Origin: an uncultured Acidimicrobiales bacterium
GTDB taxonomy: Bacteria; Actinomycetota; Acidimicrobiia; Acidimicrobiales; SZUA-35
Direction of reading: 5' to 3'
Assembly: GCA_937922785.1 (NCBI GenBank)
Contig: CALAJQ010000008.1
Location: 62,001-126,000 of the forward strand
DNA: 64,000 bases
Shown here: positions 16,407 to 25,123 of the stretch, piece after piece
How the letters are laid out: every line of letters starts with the position of its first letter
Numbering within the stretch: position 1 is the first letter of the stretch
Notes under the pieces: model-generated
Told to the model about the DNA's origin: nothing
The model's input: the letters and a program-made list of their open reading frames with translations, nothing else
Database searches by the model: none
Program-made: the position numbers and the translations under genes

Positions 16407-16583
16407 ATGACTCTTGAGTTTCGTTGCAGTGCAGTGGGTGTGACTGACTGCAAGTCGGTCACCAAGGCTGATTCCGCCGAGGAGCTGTTAGGCAAGGTGG
16501 CCGCGCACGCCCGAGACGTCCATGAGGTCGAGCTAAACCAGACGCTAATCAACTACGCACTGACCACAGTGAAAGAGGTCTGA
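16407..16583 (+). CDS. DUF1059 family small protein
   Basis: 58 residues from the ATG at 16407, which has AAAGGA 6 bp upstream; an ATG two codons earlier would overlap that site. Sequence FRCSAVGVTDCKSVTKADSA, then EELLGKVAAHARDVHEVE, matches the DUF1059 pattern: two Cys near the start, HAxxVH in the middle. Soluble, unlike its five neighbours. The stop overlaps the next ATG by one base. Confidence 0.82.
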   Translation: MTLEFRCSAVGVTDCKSVTKADSAEELLGKVAAHARDVHEVELNQTLINYALTTVKEV

Positions 16584-16840
16584 TGAGCGACTGGTGGTTC
16601 ATCGGTTGGGGCGTCGGATTGCTCTTTGTAGTTATCGTCGTCGTGCTGTTGTTGCTGATGATTCGGGGCGCGTCACGCGCCGGAGACAAGGCCGAGTCGA
16701 TCATCGAAGCGTTCAACGAGGCCGAAGGCAACACCTCGGGCCTGTGGAACGTGGCCACGACCAACCGCACGATTGTGGACATAACTTCGTCGGCAAGATC
16801 TGCCCGTGAATACCTTGAATCAACTGCAGGAGAGATATGA
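16583..16840 (+). CDS. Small single-pass membrane protein C
   Basis: 85 residues. N-terminal DWWFIGWGVGLLFVVIVVVL helix, then a basic stop-transfer (RGASRAGDK) and a helical tail with GLWNVATTNRTI. Paralogous to the next gene: both begin with a WW-containing membrane helix and share an (L/I)WN-AT-NxT tail motif. Overlaps the next gene by 4 bp. Confidence 0.74.
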   Translation: MSDWWFIGWGVGLLFVVIVVVLLLLMIRGASRAGDKAESIIEAFNEAEGNTSGLWNVATTNRTIVDITSSARSAREYLESTAGEI

Positions 16841-17127
16841 GTAACGACGCAGCATGGTGGATCACCCTCGGAGTCGGTCTTGTGGTTGCGATCGTCGCAG
16901 TTGTTCTGCTTCAGATCTTCCTCAACAAGGTGCGCAGAGTCGAACAAGGTGCCCTAGCCATCTGGAATTCAGCCACGCCGGTTGCTCGCAACACCGCAAC
17001 CACTTGGATGCTCACCCAAACCACCGTCCGCCTAGACAAGCTCACCGAAGAGGCGCTCAAGCACGACGCCTTGCTTACTTCGGTTCAAGGTGCGGTAGAC
17101 GCCGACGCGGTCGAGGGGGGCTCATAA
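16837..17127 (+). CDS. Small single-pass membrane protein D
   Basis: 96 residues. N-terminal helix AAWWITLGVGLVVAIVAVVL, then KVRRVEQGALAIWNSATPVA and a Thr-rich coiled tail. Paralogue of the preceding gene. Co-transcribed (4-bp overlap upstream, 1-bp gap downstream). Function unknown. Confidence 0.74.
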   Translation: MSNDAAWWITLGVGLVVAIVAVVLLQIFLNKVRRVEQGALAIWNSATPVARNTATTWMLTQTTVRLDKLTEEALKHDALLTSVQGAVDADAVEGGS

Positions 17128-17128
17128 C

Positions 17129-17398
17129 GTGCGCACTCTCTTGATAGTTCTTTCCGTAGTCGAGGTGCTGGTTGTCATCATTGCCCTGGCCTACTACCTC
17201 ATCCAGATCTCAAGTTCTCTGCATGAGACCTCACGCCATCTGGCGAAGATCACCTTCGGTGTTCGAGCCGTTGAGACTCAGTGCTCGACCATCGGCCCCA
17301 GCGTTATAAAGATCAACGAACAGCTCACCACCATTGCTGGAGCGGTAGCTGGAGTAGCGGACAAAGCTGAGGCAATCGCCGACAGCGCCGCCGCCTAA
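17129..17398 (+). CDS. Small single-pass membrane protein E
   Basis: 89 residues from GTG. N-terminal helix LLIVLSVVEVLVVIIALAYY, then the LAKITFGVRAVE segment shared with protein B (16118). Ends in an Ala-rich helix (AVAGVADKAEAIADSAAA). Last gene of the small membrane-protein cluster. Confidence 0.75.
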   Translation: MRTLLIVLSVVEVLVVIIALAYYLIQISSSLHETSRHLAKITFGVRAVETQCSTIGPSVIKINEQLTTIAGAVAGVADKAEAIADSAAA

Positions 17399-17426
17399 GA
17401 CCCGCTTTGTAAGATAGTTCCAGAGC

Positions 17427-17458
17427 CAACTTGGCCGCTAGCCGCTAGCCGCAAGTTG
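17427..17458 (+). terminator. Possible weak hairpin after the small membrane-protein operon
   Basis: CAACTTG (17427-17433) and CAAGTTG (17452-17458) form a 7-bp stem around a long loop made of a CGCTAGC tandem. There is no U-run, so it is at best an inefficient or Rho-assisted terminator. Confidence 0.25.
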
Positions 17459-17533
17459 CGAAGGCTTTTGTGGGCCGAGTATTGTCGCCGTTTGATCGAA
17501 TCCCGTCGGTCGCTCGGATAGAAGGCATCGGAA

Positions 17534-18631
17534 ATGGCAGCGCAGATTACTACGAACCAAACCGAGCGGTCACGCCGCTTGATGACCCGGCTGCGGATTC
17601 TTCCCGCAATGTTGTTCGCTTTGGCGCTAATCGCAGCTGCGTGTAGCAGTGACGGCACCGCCGATAGCGACACAACCGAGGCCGAGGCGGCCACCACAAC
17701 TGAGGCTGAGGCAACTACCACCGAAGCTGAGCCCGAGCCAGAGCCCGAGGAAACGACCACGACCGAAGCCGCAGAACCGACCCCTGTGCGCCTGGTATTT
17801 GTGCCAGCAACCACTGGACTGTTGGTGAATGTGGCCCAGGAACAGGGTTTCTTTGCCGACAACGGCCTGGCGGTAGAGCTAACCCCGGCCGCCAACATTT
17901 CTGAGATCATCCCGACGCTCGGCCAGCAGGTTGATATCTCACTTGGCACCGCCACCGACCTAATTCGAGCCTCAGACTCGGGCCTCGATGTGGTCCAAAT
18001 CTTGGGCAACACCAACGACACCGAAGACAACCCGTTCGTGCGGGTGATCGTGCCGGCCGACTCGGGTATCGAAAGTGTCACCGACCTTGCCGGCAAGCGA
18101 GTTAGCAGCCCGACACTTAGTGGTGTTATCCACGTGGCCACTCGTTACTGGGCCCAACAAGAAGGCATTGACCCAGACTCAATCGAAGGCGTCCAGGTTC
18201 CGCCGCCCGCCACTGTCGAGCAGTTCACCGCAGGTCAGGTCGACGCAGCTGAAGCCCTTGAACCGTTTGCTGGCGCACTAATTGGCCAAGGTAACGTTTC
18301 GATTGGTGATCCGTTTGCTTCCATCGGACTACCGCTTGCCACCAACTTCTGGGTAGCAAACGGTGAGTGGGCTGCGGCTAACCCGGATGTGATTGCGGCC
18401 TACAAGCTGTCGCTGGAACAGGCACAGGCGTTTGTTGAGTCGAACGAAGCTGAAGCTCGGGCCATCCTGATGGGCTACACCGGCATGCCAGAGCCAGTGG
18501 CCACCAACGTCGCCTTGCCCACGTTCAATCTCGACATCCGAACCGATGATCTCAGCCGTTGGGTTGAGGTTCTAGTCTCCCTTGGAGACTTCGAGGGTGA
18601 GATCGATGTGTCAACCCTCGTGCTTGGCTAA
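17534..18631 (+). CDS. ABC transporter substrate-binding lipoprotein (NMT1/SsuA-like)
   Basis: 365 residues. Signal peptide with lipobox LIAAAC (C37 from this start; an ATG at residue 17 is an alternative). A Glu/Thr-rich linker (38-85) is typical of actinobacterial surface lipoproteins. The binding domain follows the NMT1/THI5-like pattern: LVFVPATTGLLVNVAQEQGF, LTPAANISEIIPTLGQQVDI, LAGKRVSSPTLSG and VDAAEALEPFAGALIG. Likely binds a small organic ligand (sulfonate, pyrimidine or thiamine precursor class); the substrate cannot be told from sequence. Followed by its ATPase and two permeases. Confidence 0.9.
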   Translation: MAAQITTNQTERSRRLMTRLRILPAMLFALALIAAACSSDGTADSDTTEAEAATTTEAEATTTEAEPEPEPEETTTTEAAEPTPVRLVFVPATTGLLVNVAQEQGFFADNGLAVELTPAANISEIIPTLGQQVDISLGTATDLIRASDSGLDVVQILGNTNDTEDNPFVRVIVPADSGIESVTDLAGKRVSSPTLSGVIHVATRYWAQQEGIDPDSIEGVQVPPPATVEQFTAGQVDAAEALEPFAGALIGQGNVSIGDPFASIGLPLATNFWVANGEWAAANPDVIAAYKLSLEQAQAFVESNEAEARAILMGYTGMPEPVATNVALPTFNLDIRTDDLSRWVEVLVSLGDFEGEIDVSTLVLG

Positions 18632-18640
18632 GAAACCCGA

Positions 18641-19405
18641 GTGAGTTTCGAGTGTCGTGCGCTAAAGGCTGAAGTTGGCTTCGGCGACGCCTCGAGGACG
18701 GTTCTAAACAACGTCTCATTCGATGTAGCCAAGGGCGAGTTCGTCTCGATCATGGGGCGTTCGGGTGTAGGCAAGACCACGTTGCTTCGAATCATGGCCG
18801 GCCTGATGGGGCCGGCCGCCGATTCCACCGTGATGTTCGAGGGGCGCCCCATTGACGGACCACCCGAAGGCCTAAGCCTGGTCTTCCAGGACTACACCAG
18901 CGCACTGTTGCCGTGGCGCACTGTGGCCGCCAACGTTGGTCTTCCCCTCGAAGGCCATATGGCCAAGTCAGAGCGAAACCGCCGGGTGATGGCCACGCTA
19001 GAGATGGTCGGTTTGGCTGATCGAGCTAACGATCGTCCGCCGCAGCTGTCTGGTGGGATGCAACAACGGGTTCAGCTGGCCCGGGCGCTGGCTTCACGCC
19101 CGACTGCACTTCTGATGGACGAACCGTTTGGAGCGCTGGATGCTTTAACCAAGTCAGATCTTGAGGATGAGCTTCTCGGTCTTGTGGCTGGCACCGGAAT
19201 CACCGTGGTGTTCGTGACCCATGACATTGACGAGGCCGTGTATCTGAGTGATCGTGTGATTGTGTTGGGCGGCACTCCCGCCGGTGTTGCCGCCGATGTT
19301 GTTGTGAACAGCCCAAGACCTCGGTCTCAGATTCAGACCCGCGAATCGGCCGAGTTCTTGGCTGCTCGGTCTCGGGTGCATGAGGTGATCTTTGGGACGC
19401 GATGA
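18641..19405 (+). CDS. ABC transporter ATPase (SsuB/TauB type)
   Basis: 254 residues from GTG. Walker A GRSGVGKTT, Q-loop FQDYTSALLPWRT (the SsuB/TauB style PW after the Q-loop), signature LSGGMQQRVQLARAL, Walker B ALLMDEPFGALD and H-loop FVTHDIDEAVYLSD. Powers the importer encoded by the flanking genes. Overlaps the first permease by 14 bp. Confidence 0.95.
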   Translation: MSFECRALKAEVGFGDASRTVLNNVSFDVAKGEFVSIMGRSGVGKTTLLRIMAGLMGPAADSTVMFEGRPIDGPPEGLSLVFQDYTSALLPWRTVAANVGLPLEGHMAKSERNRRVMATLEMVGLADRANDRPPQLSGGMQQRVQLARALASRPTALLMDEPFGALDALTKSDLEDELLGLVAGTGITVVFVTHDIDEAVYLSDRVIVLGGTPAGVAADVVVNSPRPRSQIQTRESAEFLAARSRVHEVIFGTR

Positions 19406-20183
19406 TGGGCAACGTTGGAGAGCCCTGAACCCTGCCGGAGTTGCGGTACTGGTTGCAGTAGCTGGCCTGTGGGAACTGTTGGTGTGGGCCGAGTTTGCGG
19501 CGCTGCGGTTCCTGCCGGCTCCGTCAGAGATCTCAGTTGCGGCTCGCCAGGCGTTGGCTGAGGATGAGTTGGTGGGGCGCATCCTTCACACCTTGGGGGT
19601 CACCTTGGGCGGCTGGGCAATTGCGAGCGTTTTGGGCTTCGGGTTGGGCCTGGCGTTAGGTCTATCGGACCGGGCCTATCGCTATTCGATGACCAGTTTC
19701 GAAGTGACCCGGGCGATACCTCCAATCACCTTTGTTCCGGCGGCGCTAATCATCTTCGGATTCTCCGTGAAGATGGAACTGATGCTGGTGATCTTTGGTG
19801 GTGTGTGGCCGGTGTTGGTGAACACCATCGGCGGAGTACACGCCGTTCCGTCCGAACTTCACGACGTCGGTGTTGTGCACCGGCTGGGCAAACTCTCAAC
19901 GATTCGCAAGATCGTCCTGCCGGCCGCGTTCCCATCGGTCGTGGTTGGCCTGAGGCTGGCACTCTCGTTGTGCCTCGTGCTGTCAATCGTTGCCGAAATA
20001 GTCGGCAACCCGGCAGGAGTCGGGAATGGTCTAATCAGGGCAAGTCAAGCTCTCCAGCCGCCGTTGATGTTTGTTTACGTGCTTGTTGCCGGCCTGATGG
20101 GGGTTGTGCTGAACGCTCTGTTTGGTGCGGCCGTAAAGCGGTTCATGCCTCCTGTTCAAGGTCATGAGGCGCAATCGTGGTGA
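19392..20183 (+). CDS. ABC transporter permease 1
   Basis: 263 residues from TTG. Five to six membrane segments and the BPD_transp_1 core with the EAA-type loop (ELHDVGVVHRLGKLSTIRKI, followed by VLPAAFPSVVVGLRLAL). SsuC/TauC class. Overlaps the ATPase by 14 bp and the second permease by 7 bp. Confidence 0.92.
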   Translation: MGRDDGQRWRALNPAGVAVLVAVAGLWELLVWAEFAALRFLPAPSEISVAARQALAEDELVGRILHTLGVTLGGWAIASVLGFGLGLALGLSDRAYRYSMTSFEVTRAIPPITFVPAALIIFGFSVKMELMLVIFGGVWPVLVNTIGGVHAVPSELHDVGVVHRLGKLSTIRKIVLPAAFPSVVVGLRLALSLCLVLSIVAEIVGNPAGVGNGLIRASQALQPPLMFVYVLVAGLMGVVLNALFGAAVKRFMPPVQGHEAQSW

Positions 20184-21004
20184 CGGCGGCCCGGGCAGGG
20201 GCAACTGACGGTTCCCAACCCCAACTGCGGCCCGACTCTGCAGATCGGCCGGCTCGCTTTGGCCGGTTCGAGGTGCTCACTGGGCTCGTGCCTCTGGCGC
20301 TTTTGTTGATCGTGTGGCAGCTGGTGGGGTCGCCAGATTCGCCTCGTTTCCCGGCGCCGTCATCGTGGTGGCCGGCGCTGTTTGTGCGGGGCCAAGGTGA
20401 AGACATCATCCCCGCAGTGCTCGACACAACCCGGACGTTCGGCCTCGGTCTTGTGCTTGCCACCATTGTTGGTGTGGCAGTGGGGATCGGGGTTGGGGTG
20501 TCACGAGGAGCCGACCGGGCCTTTGGCCCGATGTTCGAGTTCGCCCGAGCATTGCCGCCAGCCGCCATGGTGCCGGTGGCGACGCTTCTGCTTGGATTCG
20601 ATGAGCCCATGAAAGTTGCGGTGGTTGTGCTTGCGGCAGTCTGGCCGATCATGCTGAACACCAGATCTGGGGTCCGAAACATCAACCCGGTGTTGTTGGA
20701 TATGGCCCGCTCACTTCGTTTGTCGCCGACCAGCACTGTCGGTCGGGTGCTGCTGCCGTCGGTTACACCAGCTGTGTTGTTGGGCATTCGGGTAGCTACG
20801 CCGGTGGCGTTGGTTATCACACTGCTGGTGGAGTACCTAACTGGCGTCAACGGACTTGGTGCGCTGGTTGGAGACGCCCAACGAACCTTCCAGCCAGCGC
20901 GCGTTTATGCCCTGATCGTGATCACCGGACTGATCAGCTTGCTGGTCAACTCACTCGTCCGAACTGCCGAGCAACGAGTGCGCCGAATTCATTCAGGTGG
21001 CTGA
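20177..21004 (+). CDS. ABC transporter permease 2
   Basis: 275 residues from GTG. Same class as permease 1; EAA-type loop LLDMARSLRLSPTSTVGRVL, then LPSVTPAVLLGIRVA. Residues 1-30 are a charged cytoplasmic tail. Two different permeases imply a heterodimeric channel, whereas SsuC/TauC systems usually use a homodimer. Confidence 0.92.
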   Translation: MVTAARAGATDGSQPQLRPDSADRPARFGRFEVLTGLVPLALLLIVWQLVGSPDSPRFPAPSSWWPALFVRGQGEDIIPAVLDTTRTFGLGLVLATIVGVAVGIGVGVSRGADRAFGPMFEFARALPPAAMVPVATLLLGFDEPMKVAVVVLAAVWPIMLNTRSGVRNINPVLLDMARSLRLSPTSTVGRVLLPSVTPAVLLGIRVATPVALVITLLVEYLTGVNGLGALVGDAQRTFQPARVYALIVITGLISLLVNSLVRTAEQRVRRIHSGG

Positions 21005-21025
21005 CGAGGGCTAACCTCAACTGCC

Positions 21026-21535
21026 GTGGAGTTGTTCCTGACGAGAGTCGCCGATGAGTTGGTGCCACCGCTGAGTGCGGACTTGAGAACAGTGTTGGAA
21101 GCAACTCCATCTGACTGTTACGGGTATTCGCTGTTACCTGGTTCGATCCACTCGGTCACCTCGCTGGTGGCGGCCTACAACTGCGAGAGTGACCTAACCG
21201 ATGAGCATCGAGCCGATACCTACTACCGATTCTCGGTAGACGAGTGGAGCCACTACGTCCATGAGGGGTTCGACCAAACCAATGCCAAGCTCGTGGAACT
21301 GAACAACCAGCTTTCGGAACTAGGCGGTGAAGACCAGCACACAGAGGCCTACATTGAGGCCTTATTCGCGGCGATGTTGCTGGCAATGAAGACAGTTCAA
21401 AGTGATGCCGGACTTGAGCGGATTGAGTTTGGCGTGATCTGGTTGTCTGACTCCGGGCACGGAATTATCACTCGATCAGCTCAGACGCTCAACTCGGCCG
21501 AGGTGTTTGAAACCTTCGCCGCAGAGTTTGGTTAG
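21026..21535 (+). CDS. DUF4303 family protein
   Basis: 169 residues from GTG. The pattern CYGYSLLPGSIHSVTSLVAA, YYRFSVDEWSHY and a C-terminal FGVIWLSDSGHGIITRSAQT fits DUF4303, a small soluble family sometimes found with polymorphic-toxin immunity genes. No toxin is adjacent here. Function unknown. Confidence 0.68.
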   Translation: MELFLTRVADELVPPLSADLRTVLEATPSDCYGYSLLPGSIHSVTSLVAAYNCESDLTDEHRADTYYRFSVDEWSHYVHEGFDQTNAKLVELNNQLSELGGEDQHTEAYIEALFAAMLLAMKTVQSDAGLERIEFGVIWLSDSGHGIITRSAQTLNSAEVFETFAAEFG

Positions 21536-21562
21536 GCCTAATGATGATTCTGGTTCGTTCCC

Positions 21563-22786
21563 ATGAGTGAGCACGCCCGTCAGGCCGAGCTCTACCGATT
21601 TGATACTTCGACCATCGTCCACCGGACTCCTAAGCATCCAGTGCGCGACGGACTTGAAGTGATGAGCATTGCCTTTAACGCTGATCCGATGCCGGCCATC
21701 AATTGGATGCACAACCATGCCCCGGTCTACTGGGACGACCACACGGGGCTTTGGGCCATCACCCGTCATAGTGACGTGAGTCGGATCGAAGCTAACTGGG
21801 AAGATTTCACCAGCGCCAAAGGGTCACGCCCTGAGAGTTCGGTGCCATCAATGATCAACGCCGACCCGCCTGATCACACGCGGCGTCGGCGGATTGTCAG
21901 CTCAGGTTTTACCCCACGGAGGGTAAGCGCCCACGAAGAATTCATACGGGCGACCGTCACCGATTTGATTGACGCCGTGATCGAGGCTGGTCGATGCGAC
22001 TTCGTCAACGACATCGCTAAACCGATTCCGCTTCGGATGATCGCCACACTGATGGGTCTGCCGCTGGCTGATGAAGCCAAGTTGTTGCATTGGTCAGACC
22101 TGTTTGCAATTGGCGGCGACGAAATTCGCGAACAAGTCCATGCCGCCGTGTTGGAGTGGGCCGAGTACATAGTCACCGAGATGTCAGCTCGGACCGACCC
22201 CGAAGCCGAAGACCTCATCAGCCTCCTGATGTACACCGACGGAGAGCCCCTATCCACCGAAGATCTGATCTATGAGACGATGCTGATTCTGGTAGGTGGT
22301 GACGAGACCACTCGGCATGTGATGTCGGGAGGTTTAGAAGCACTGCTGCTAAATCCCAGCCAATGGAACGCATTAAAGGCCGATCGTTCTTTGTTACCGG
22401 GTGCGATCGAAGAGATGTTGCGCTGGGTTTCGCCGGTGCGCAACATGAACCGGACGGCAACTCGCGACCTTGAACTAGATGGCCAACAGATTCTGAAGGG
22501 CGACCGCCTGTTGCTGTTGTACTTAGCGGCTAATCGCGATCCCGCTGTGTTCGAAGACCCGCATGTCTTTGACATTCGTCGCGAGCCGAACCGCCATGTG
22601 GCGTTCGGAGCCAACGGACGACACTTCTGCCTTGGTGCCCAGCTGGCCCGGCTTGAACTGCGTGTGTTGTTCGAGGAGATCCTTGACCGGCTACCAAACA
22701 TCGAGCTGGCCGATCCATGCGGGCCTCAACCTGAACGAGCCGGCAACTTCGTGCTGGGCTTGGATCAGCTCGACGTAATTTGGTGA
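21563..22786 (+). CDS. Cytochrome P450
   Basis: 407 residues, soluble bacterial class. I-helix oxygen-binding ILVGGDETTRHV (GGDET in place of AGxET), K-helix EEMLRW (ExxR), and the heme loop FGANGRHFCLGAQLARLE with the ligand Cys. The loop has one more residue than the canonical FGxGxHxC, as in some actinobacterial sterol/fatty-acid P450s (CYP124-like GGGGAHFC). Likely substrate: a lipid, steroid or terpenoid. No ferredoxin gene adjacent. Confidence 0.95.
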   Translation: MSEHARQAELYRFDTSTIVHRTPKHPVRDGLEVMSIAFNADPMPAINWMHNHAPVYWDDHTGLWAITRHSDVSRIEANWEDFTSAKGSRPESSVPSMINADPPDHTRRRRIVSSGFTPRRVSAHEEFIRATVTDLIDAVIEAGRCDFVNDIAKPIPLRMIATLMGLPLADEAKLLHWSDLFAIGGDEIREQVHAAVLEWAEYIVTEMSARTDPEAEDLISLLMYTDGEPLSTEDLIYETMLILVGGDETTRHVMSGGLEALLLNPSQWNALKADRSLLPGAIEEMLRWVSPVRNMNRTATRDLELDGQQILKGDRLLLLYLAANRDPAVFEDPHVFDIRREPNRHVAFGANGRHFCLGAQLARLELRVLFEEILDRLPNIELADPCGPQPERAGNFVLGLDQLDVIW

Positions 22787-22818
22787 GGCAGTGACACGTG
22801 GAGTTGAGAGAATGACAC

Positions 22819-23739
22819 ATGAGTGAGTACCGAAACTTCCATTCCGGCGAAGCCACGATTCAGGCCGAATCCGGAATCGACACTGCCAAGTTCGACCACG
22901 ACGTAGATCAGCCCTTCCAACCTGAGCTCAACGACAGTGAAGTCAGATTCGTGGGTGGTCGCACGTTTTCGGTTGCGGCCTCGCTTGACCAGGACCGGCG
23001 CCCTTGGGCTTCGCCGCTGATCGGCGAGGCAGGCTCGTTGTTCTCAGTTCTCGACCTCACCACAGTGCGGGTGCAGCCACGCCGTGTCGACGGGGATCCG
23101 CTTTTCGGCAACGTCGAGGCCAACGGCTCGATGGGCGTCTTGTACTTCAACCCCGAGATCCGCCGGCGTGCCAAATCCTTGGGTAGCGGTCATGTTGAGC
23201 CCGACGGCTCCATCACTTATCGAATGCACAGAATGTTCGGCCTGTGCCCCAAGTACATCTTCAAACGCTCCCATGACCCAAGCGAAACCAACAACAATGA
23301 GACCGACGCCGACGCGTTCCAGCCGACCTCTGCGCCGTCACTGACCGCCGAAGACCGTCACCAACTTGAGCGATCCGACACGATCTTCCTGGCGAGCCAC
23401 TCCGAAGCTAACGGGACCGATCCGACCCACCGAGGCGGACCGCCGGGCTTCATCACTGTCGAGAACGACTCGACGATCTCTATGCGGGAATATGTCGGCA
23501 ACGGCATGTTCCAAACACTTGGCAACCTGCTTCTTGACGACCGAATCGGCCTGCTGGATGTTGACTTCGGCAGCGGGCGGATCCTTCAGCTGACCGGCCG
23601 TGGTTCGGTGAAACCAGCAGAGCCGAACGGCGTTGAGACCGAACGAATTCTGCGTATCGAAATTGACGAGGTTCGGGTCGGGTTTGTTGTCGTTGGCGTC
23701 TGGACCAATATCGAAGCCTCGCCTCTAGTCCCTTCCTAA
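22819..23739 (+). CDS. Pyridoxamine 5'-phosphate oxidase-like flavin-barrel protein
   Basis: 306 residues with two split-barrel halves. The N-terminal half has FVGGRTFSVAASLDQDRRPWASPLIGE (partly shown; residues about 44-70). The C-terminal half has DTIFLASHSEANGTDPTHRG, GPPGFITVENDSTISMREYV and GNMFQTLGNLL-type barrel strands (GNGMFQTLGNLLLDDRIGLL). This resembles the FMN-binding family that includes MSMEG-type general stress and pyridoxamine oxidase-like proteins. The substrate is unknown. It follows the P450 by 32 bp and may be co-expressed. Confidence 0.8.
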   Translation: MSEYRNFHSGEATIQAESGIDTAKFDHDVDQPFQPELNDSEVRFVGGRTFSVAASLDQDRRPWASPLIGEAGSLFSVLDLTTVRVQPRRVDGDPLFGNVEANGSMGVLYFNPEIRRRAKSLGSGHVEPDGSITYRMHRMFGLCPKYIFKRSHDPSETNNNETDADAFQPTSAPSLTAEDRHQLERSDTIFLASHSEANGTDPTHRGGPPGFITVENDSTISMREYVGNGMFQTLGNLLLDDRIGLLDVDFGSGRILQLTGRGSVKPAEPNGVETERILRIEIDEVRVGFVVVGVWTNIEASPLVPS

Positions 23740-23776
23740 GTCAGTGCCCGTCGCAGTTTCCTAGCCCAATCCGGGT

Positions 23777-24190
23777 CTAGCTGGGGGAGTCCACGAACTG
23801 GTCTCGAGCCCGGCGTACATCTGGCAGATGTTGTTCGGTCCACACCCGGATTGCTTCCAAAGGTTCGGTGATTGTTTGGCCGAGATCGGTTAGTGAATAT
23901 TCGACTCGGGGCGGCCGCATCTCGGCCAGTACCTGCCGGTGAACAATGCCGTCTCTCTCCAGGCGCCTCAGGGTCTGGGTCAACATCTTCTGGGTGATTC
24001 CCGGCACCGCGCGCCGCAGTTGGCCAAAGCGGTATGGGCCCTCTTCGAGACGGCCGATGACCAGAACAGACCATTTGGAGCCGATTAGATCCAGCACGTC
24101 TCGACACGGACAACCATCTGAATAGAGGTCCCCAGGGTCGTCCGGGCCCAGCTCATCGAAGGTAGTATCCTTTGGGTACCTAGTGGACAT
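23777..24190 (-). CDS. HxlR-family transcriptional regulator
   Basis: 137 residues from the ATG at 24190 (AGAAGG upstream). HxlR signature: CPCRDVLDLIGSKWSVLVIG, RFGQLRRAVPGITQKMLTQT, LRRLERDGIVHR. The two Cys at the domain start could sense electrophiles or oxidants, as in related HxlR proteins (YodB, QorR). Divergent from an SDR gene, the classic arrangement for an HxlR regulator of an oxidoreductase. Confidence 0.92.
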   Translation of the reverse strand: MSTRYPKDTTFDELGPDDPGDLYSDGCPCRDVLDLIGSKWSVLVIGRLEEGPYRFGQLRRAVPGITQKMLTQTLRRLERDGIVHRQVLAEMRPPRVEYSLTDLGQTITEPLEAIRVWTEQHLPDVRRARDQFVDSPS

Positions 24191-24222
24191 TGAAGTGCCT
24201 TCTTGCGAATCGAAACTACTGG

Positions 24223-24232
24223 CATCATGATG
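24223..24232. promoter_or_regulatory. Short palindrome in the HxlR/SDR divergent promoter
   Basis: CATCATGATG is a perfect 10-bp palindrome within the 104-bp divergent region, flanked by TTCGAA-like sequences. A possible HxlR operator; evidence is position and symmetry only. Confidence 0.3.
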
Positions 24233-24294
24233 TATTTCGAACCGAAAGGCAACCCTGTCTTTTGGTAGCGACACACCTTCATGGAGATCGAGTC

Positions 24295-25104
24295 ATGACA
24301 AAGACCATCCTGATTACTGGCTCAACCGACGGTATTGGACTTGAAACGGCCAAGTTGTTGGCCGCCGCGAATCACAACGTGCTGCTTCACGGTCGCAGCG
24401 AAGCCAAACTCTCGGCCGCCGAGAAAGAAGTTCGCGCCCAAGGTGGAACCGGAACCGTTGAAACCTTCAATGCCGATCTTTCAAGCCTCAGTGACGTAGA
24501 CGCGCTAGCCGACGCAGTATCTGAACGCCACCAAAACCTTGACGTGCTCATCAACAATGCGGGCGTGTTCCGGGTTGAGCCATCGGTCGGGGCCAATGGG
24601 CTTGACCTTCGGTTCATGGTGAACACGATCGCTCCTTACCGACTCACGATCAAACTGCTACCGATCATCGGGTCTAACGGCAGGATCGTCAACTTGTCTT
24701 CTGCGGCCCAAGCACCGGTAGACCCCAATGCGTTGGCCGGTAAAGCAGCCCTCGATCACGGCACCGCTTATGCCCAAAGCAAACTCGGACTAACGATGTG
24801 GTCCAATGATCTCGCTCGCCAGTTGGGTCCCGACGGACCCGTTGTGGTGGCCGTCAATCCGGGGTCGTTCCTGGGAACGAAGATGGTCAAAGAGGCATAT
24901 GGATCCTCGGGTAACGACATTGGCATTGGCGCCGGAATCCTGGCCCGGGCTGCACTGTCGGAGGAGTTCGCAGATGCCTCAGGTCGTTACTATGACAACG
25001 ACTCGGGACGTTTCGCCAGTCCACATCCGGACGCCCTAGACGAACGCAAGAACACAGCCATCGTCGGCGTCATCGAGGCGGCGATCGAAGCTATCGCAAA
25101 CTAA
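24295..25104 (+). CDS. Short-chain dehydrogenase/reductase
   Basis: 269 residues from the ATG at 24295 (GGAG upstream); an earlier frame opening lies inside the regulatory region. Nucleotide motif TGSTDGIGLETAKLL, NNAG motif INNAGVF, catalytic Ser in NLSSAAQ and YAQSKLG for the Tyr/Lys pair. Probably NADP-dependent. Likely induced through the divergent HxlR regulator. Confidence 0.92.
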   Translation: MTKTILITGSTDGIGLETAKLLAAANHNVLLHGRSEAKLSAAEKEVRAQGGTGTVETFNADLSSLSDVDALADAVSERHQNLDVLINNAGVFRVEPSVGANGLDLRFMVNTIAPYRLTIKLLPIIGSNGRIVNLSSAAQAPVDPNALAGKAALDHGTAYAQSKLGLTMWSNDLARQLGPDGPVVVAVNPGSFLGTKMVKEAYGSSGNDIGIGAGILARAALSEEFADASGRYYDNDSGRFASPHPDALDERKNTAIVGVIEAAIEAIAN

Positions 25105-25123
25105 AAAACGGGAGCAAACACCA

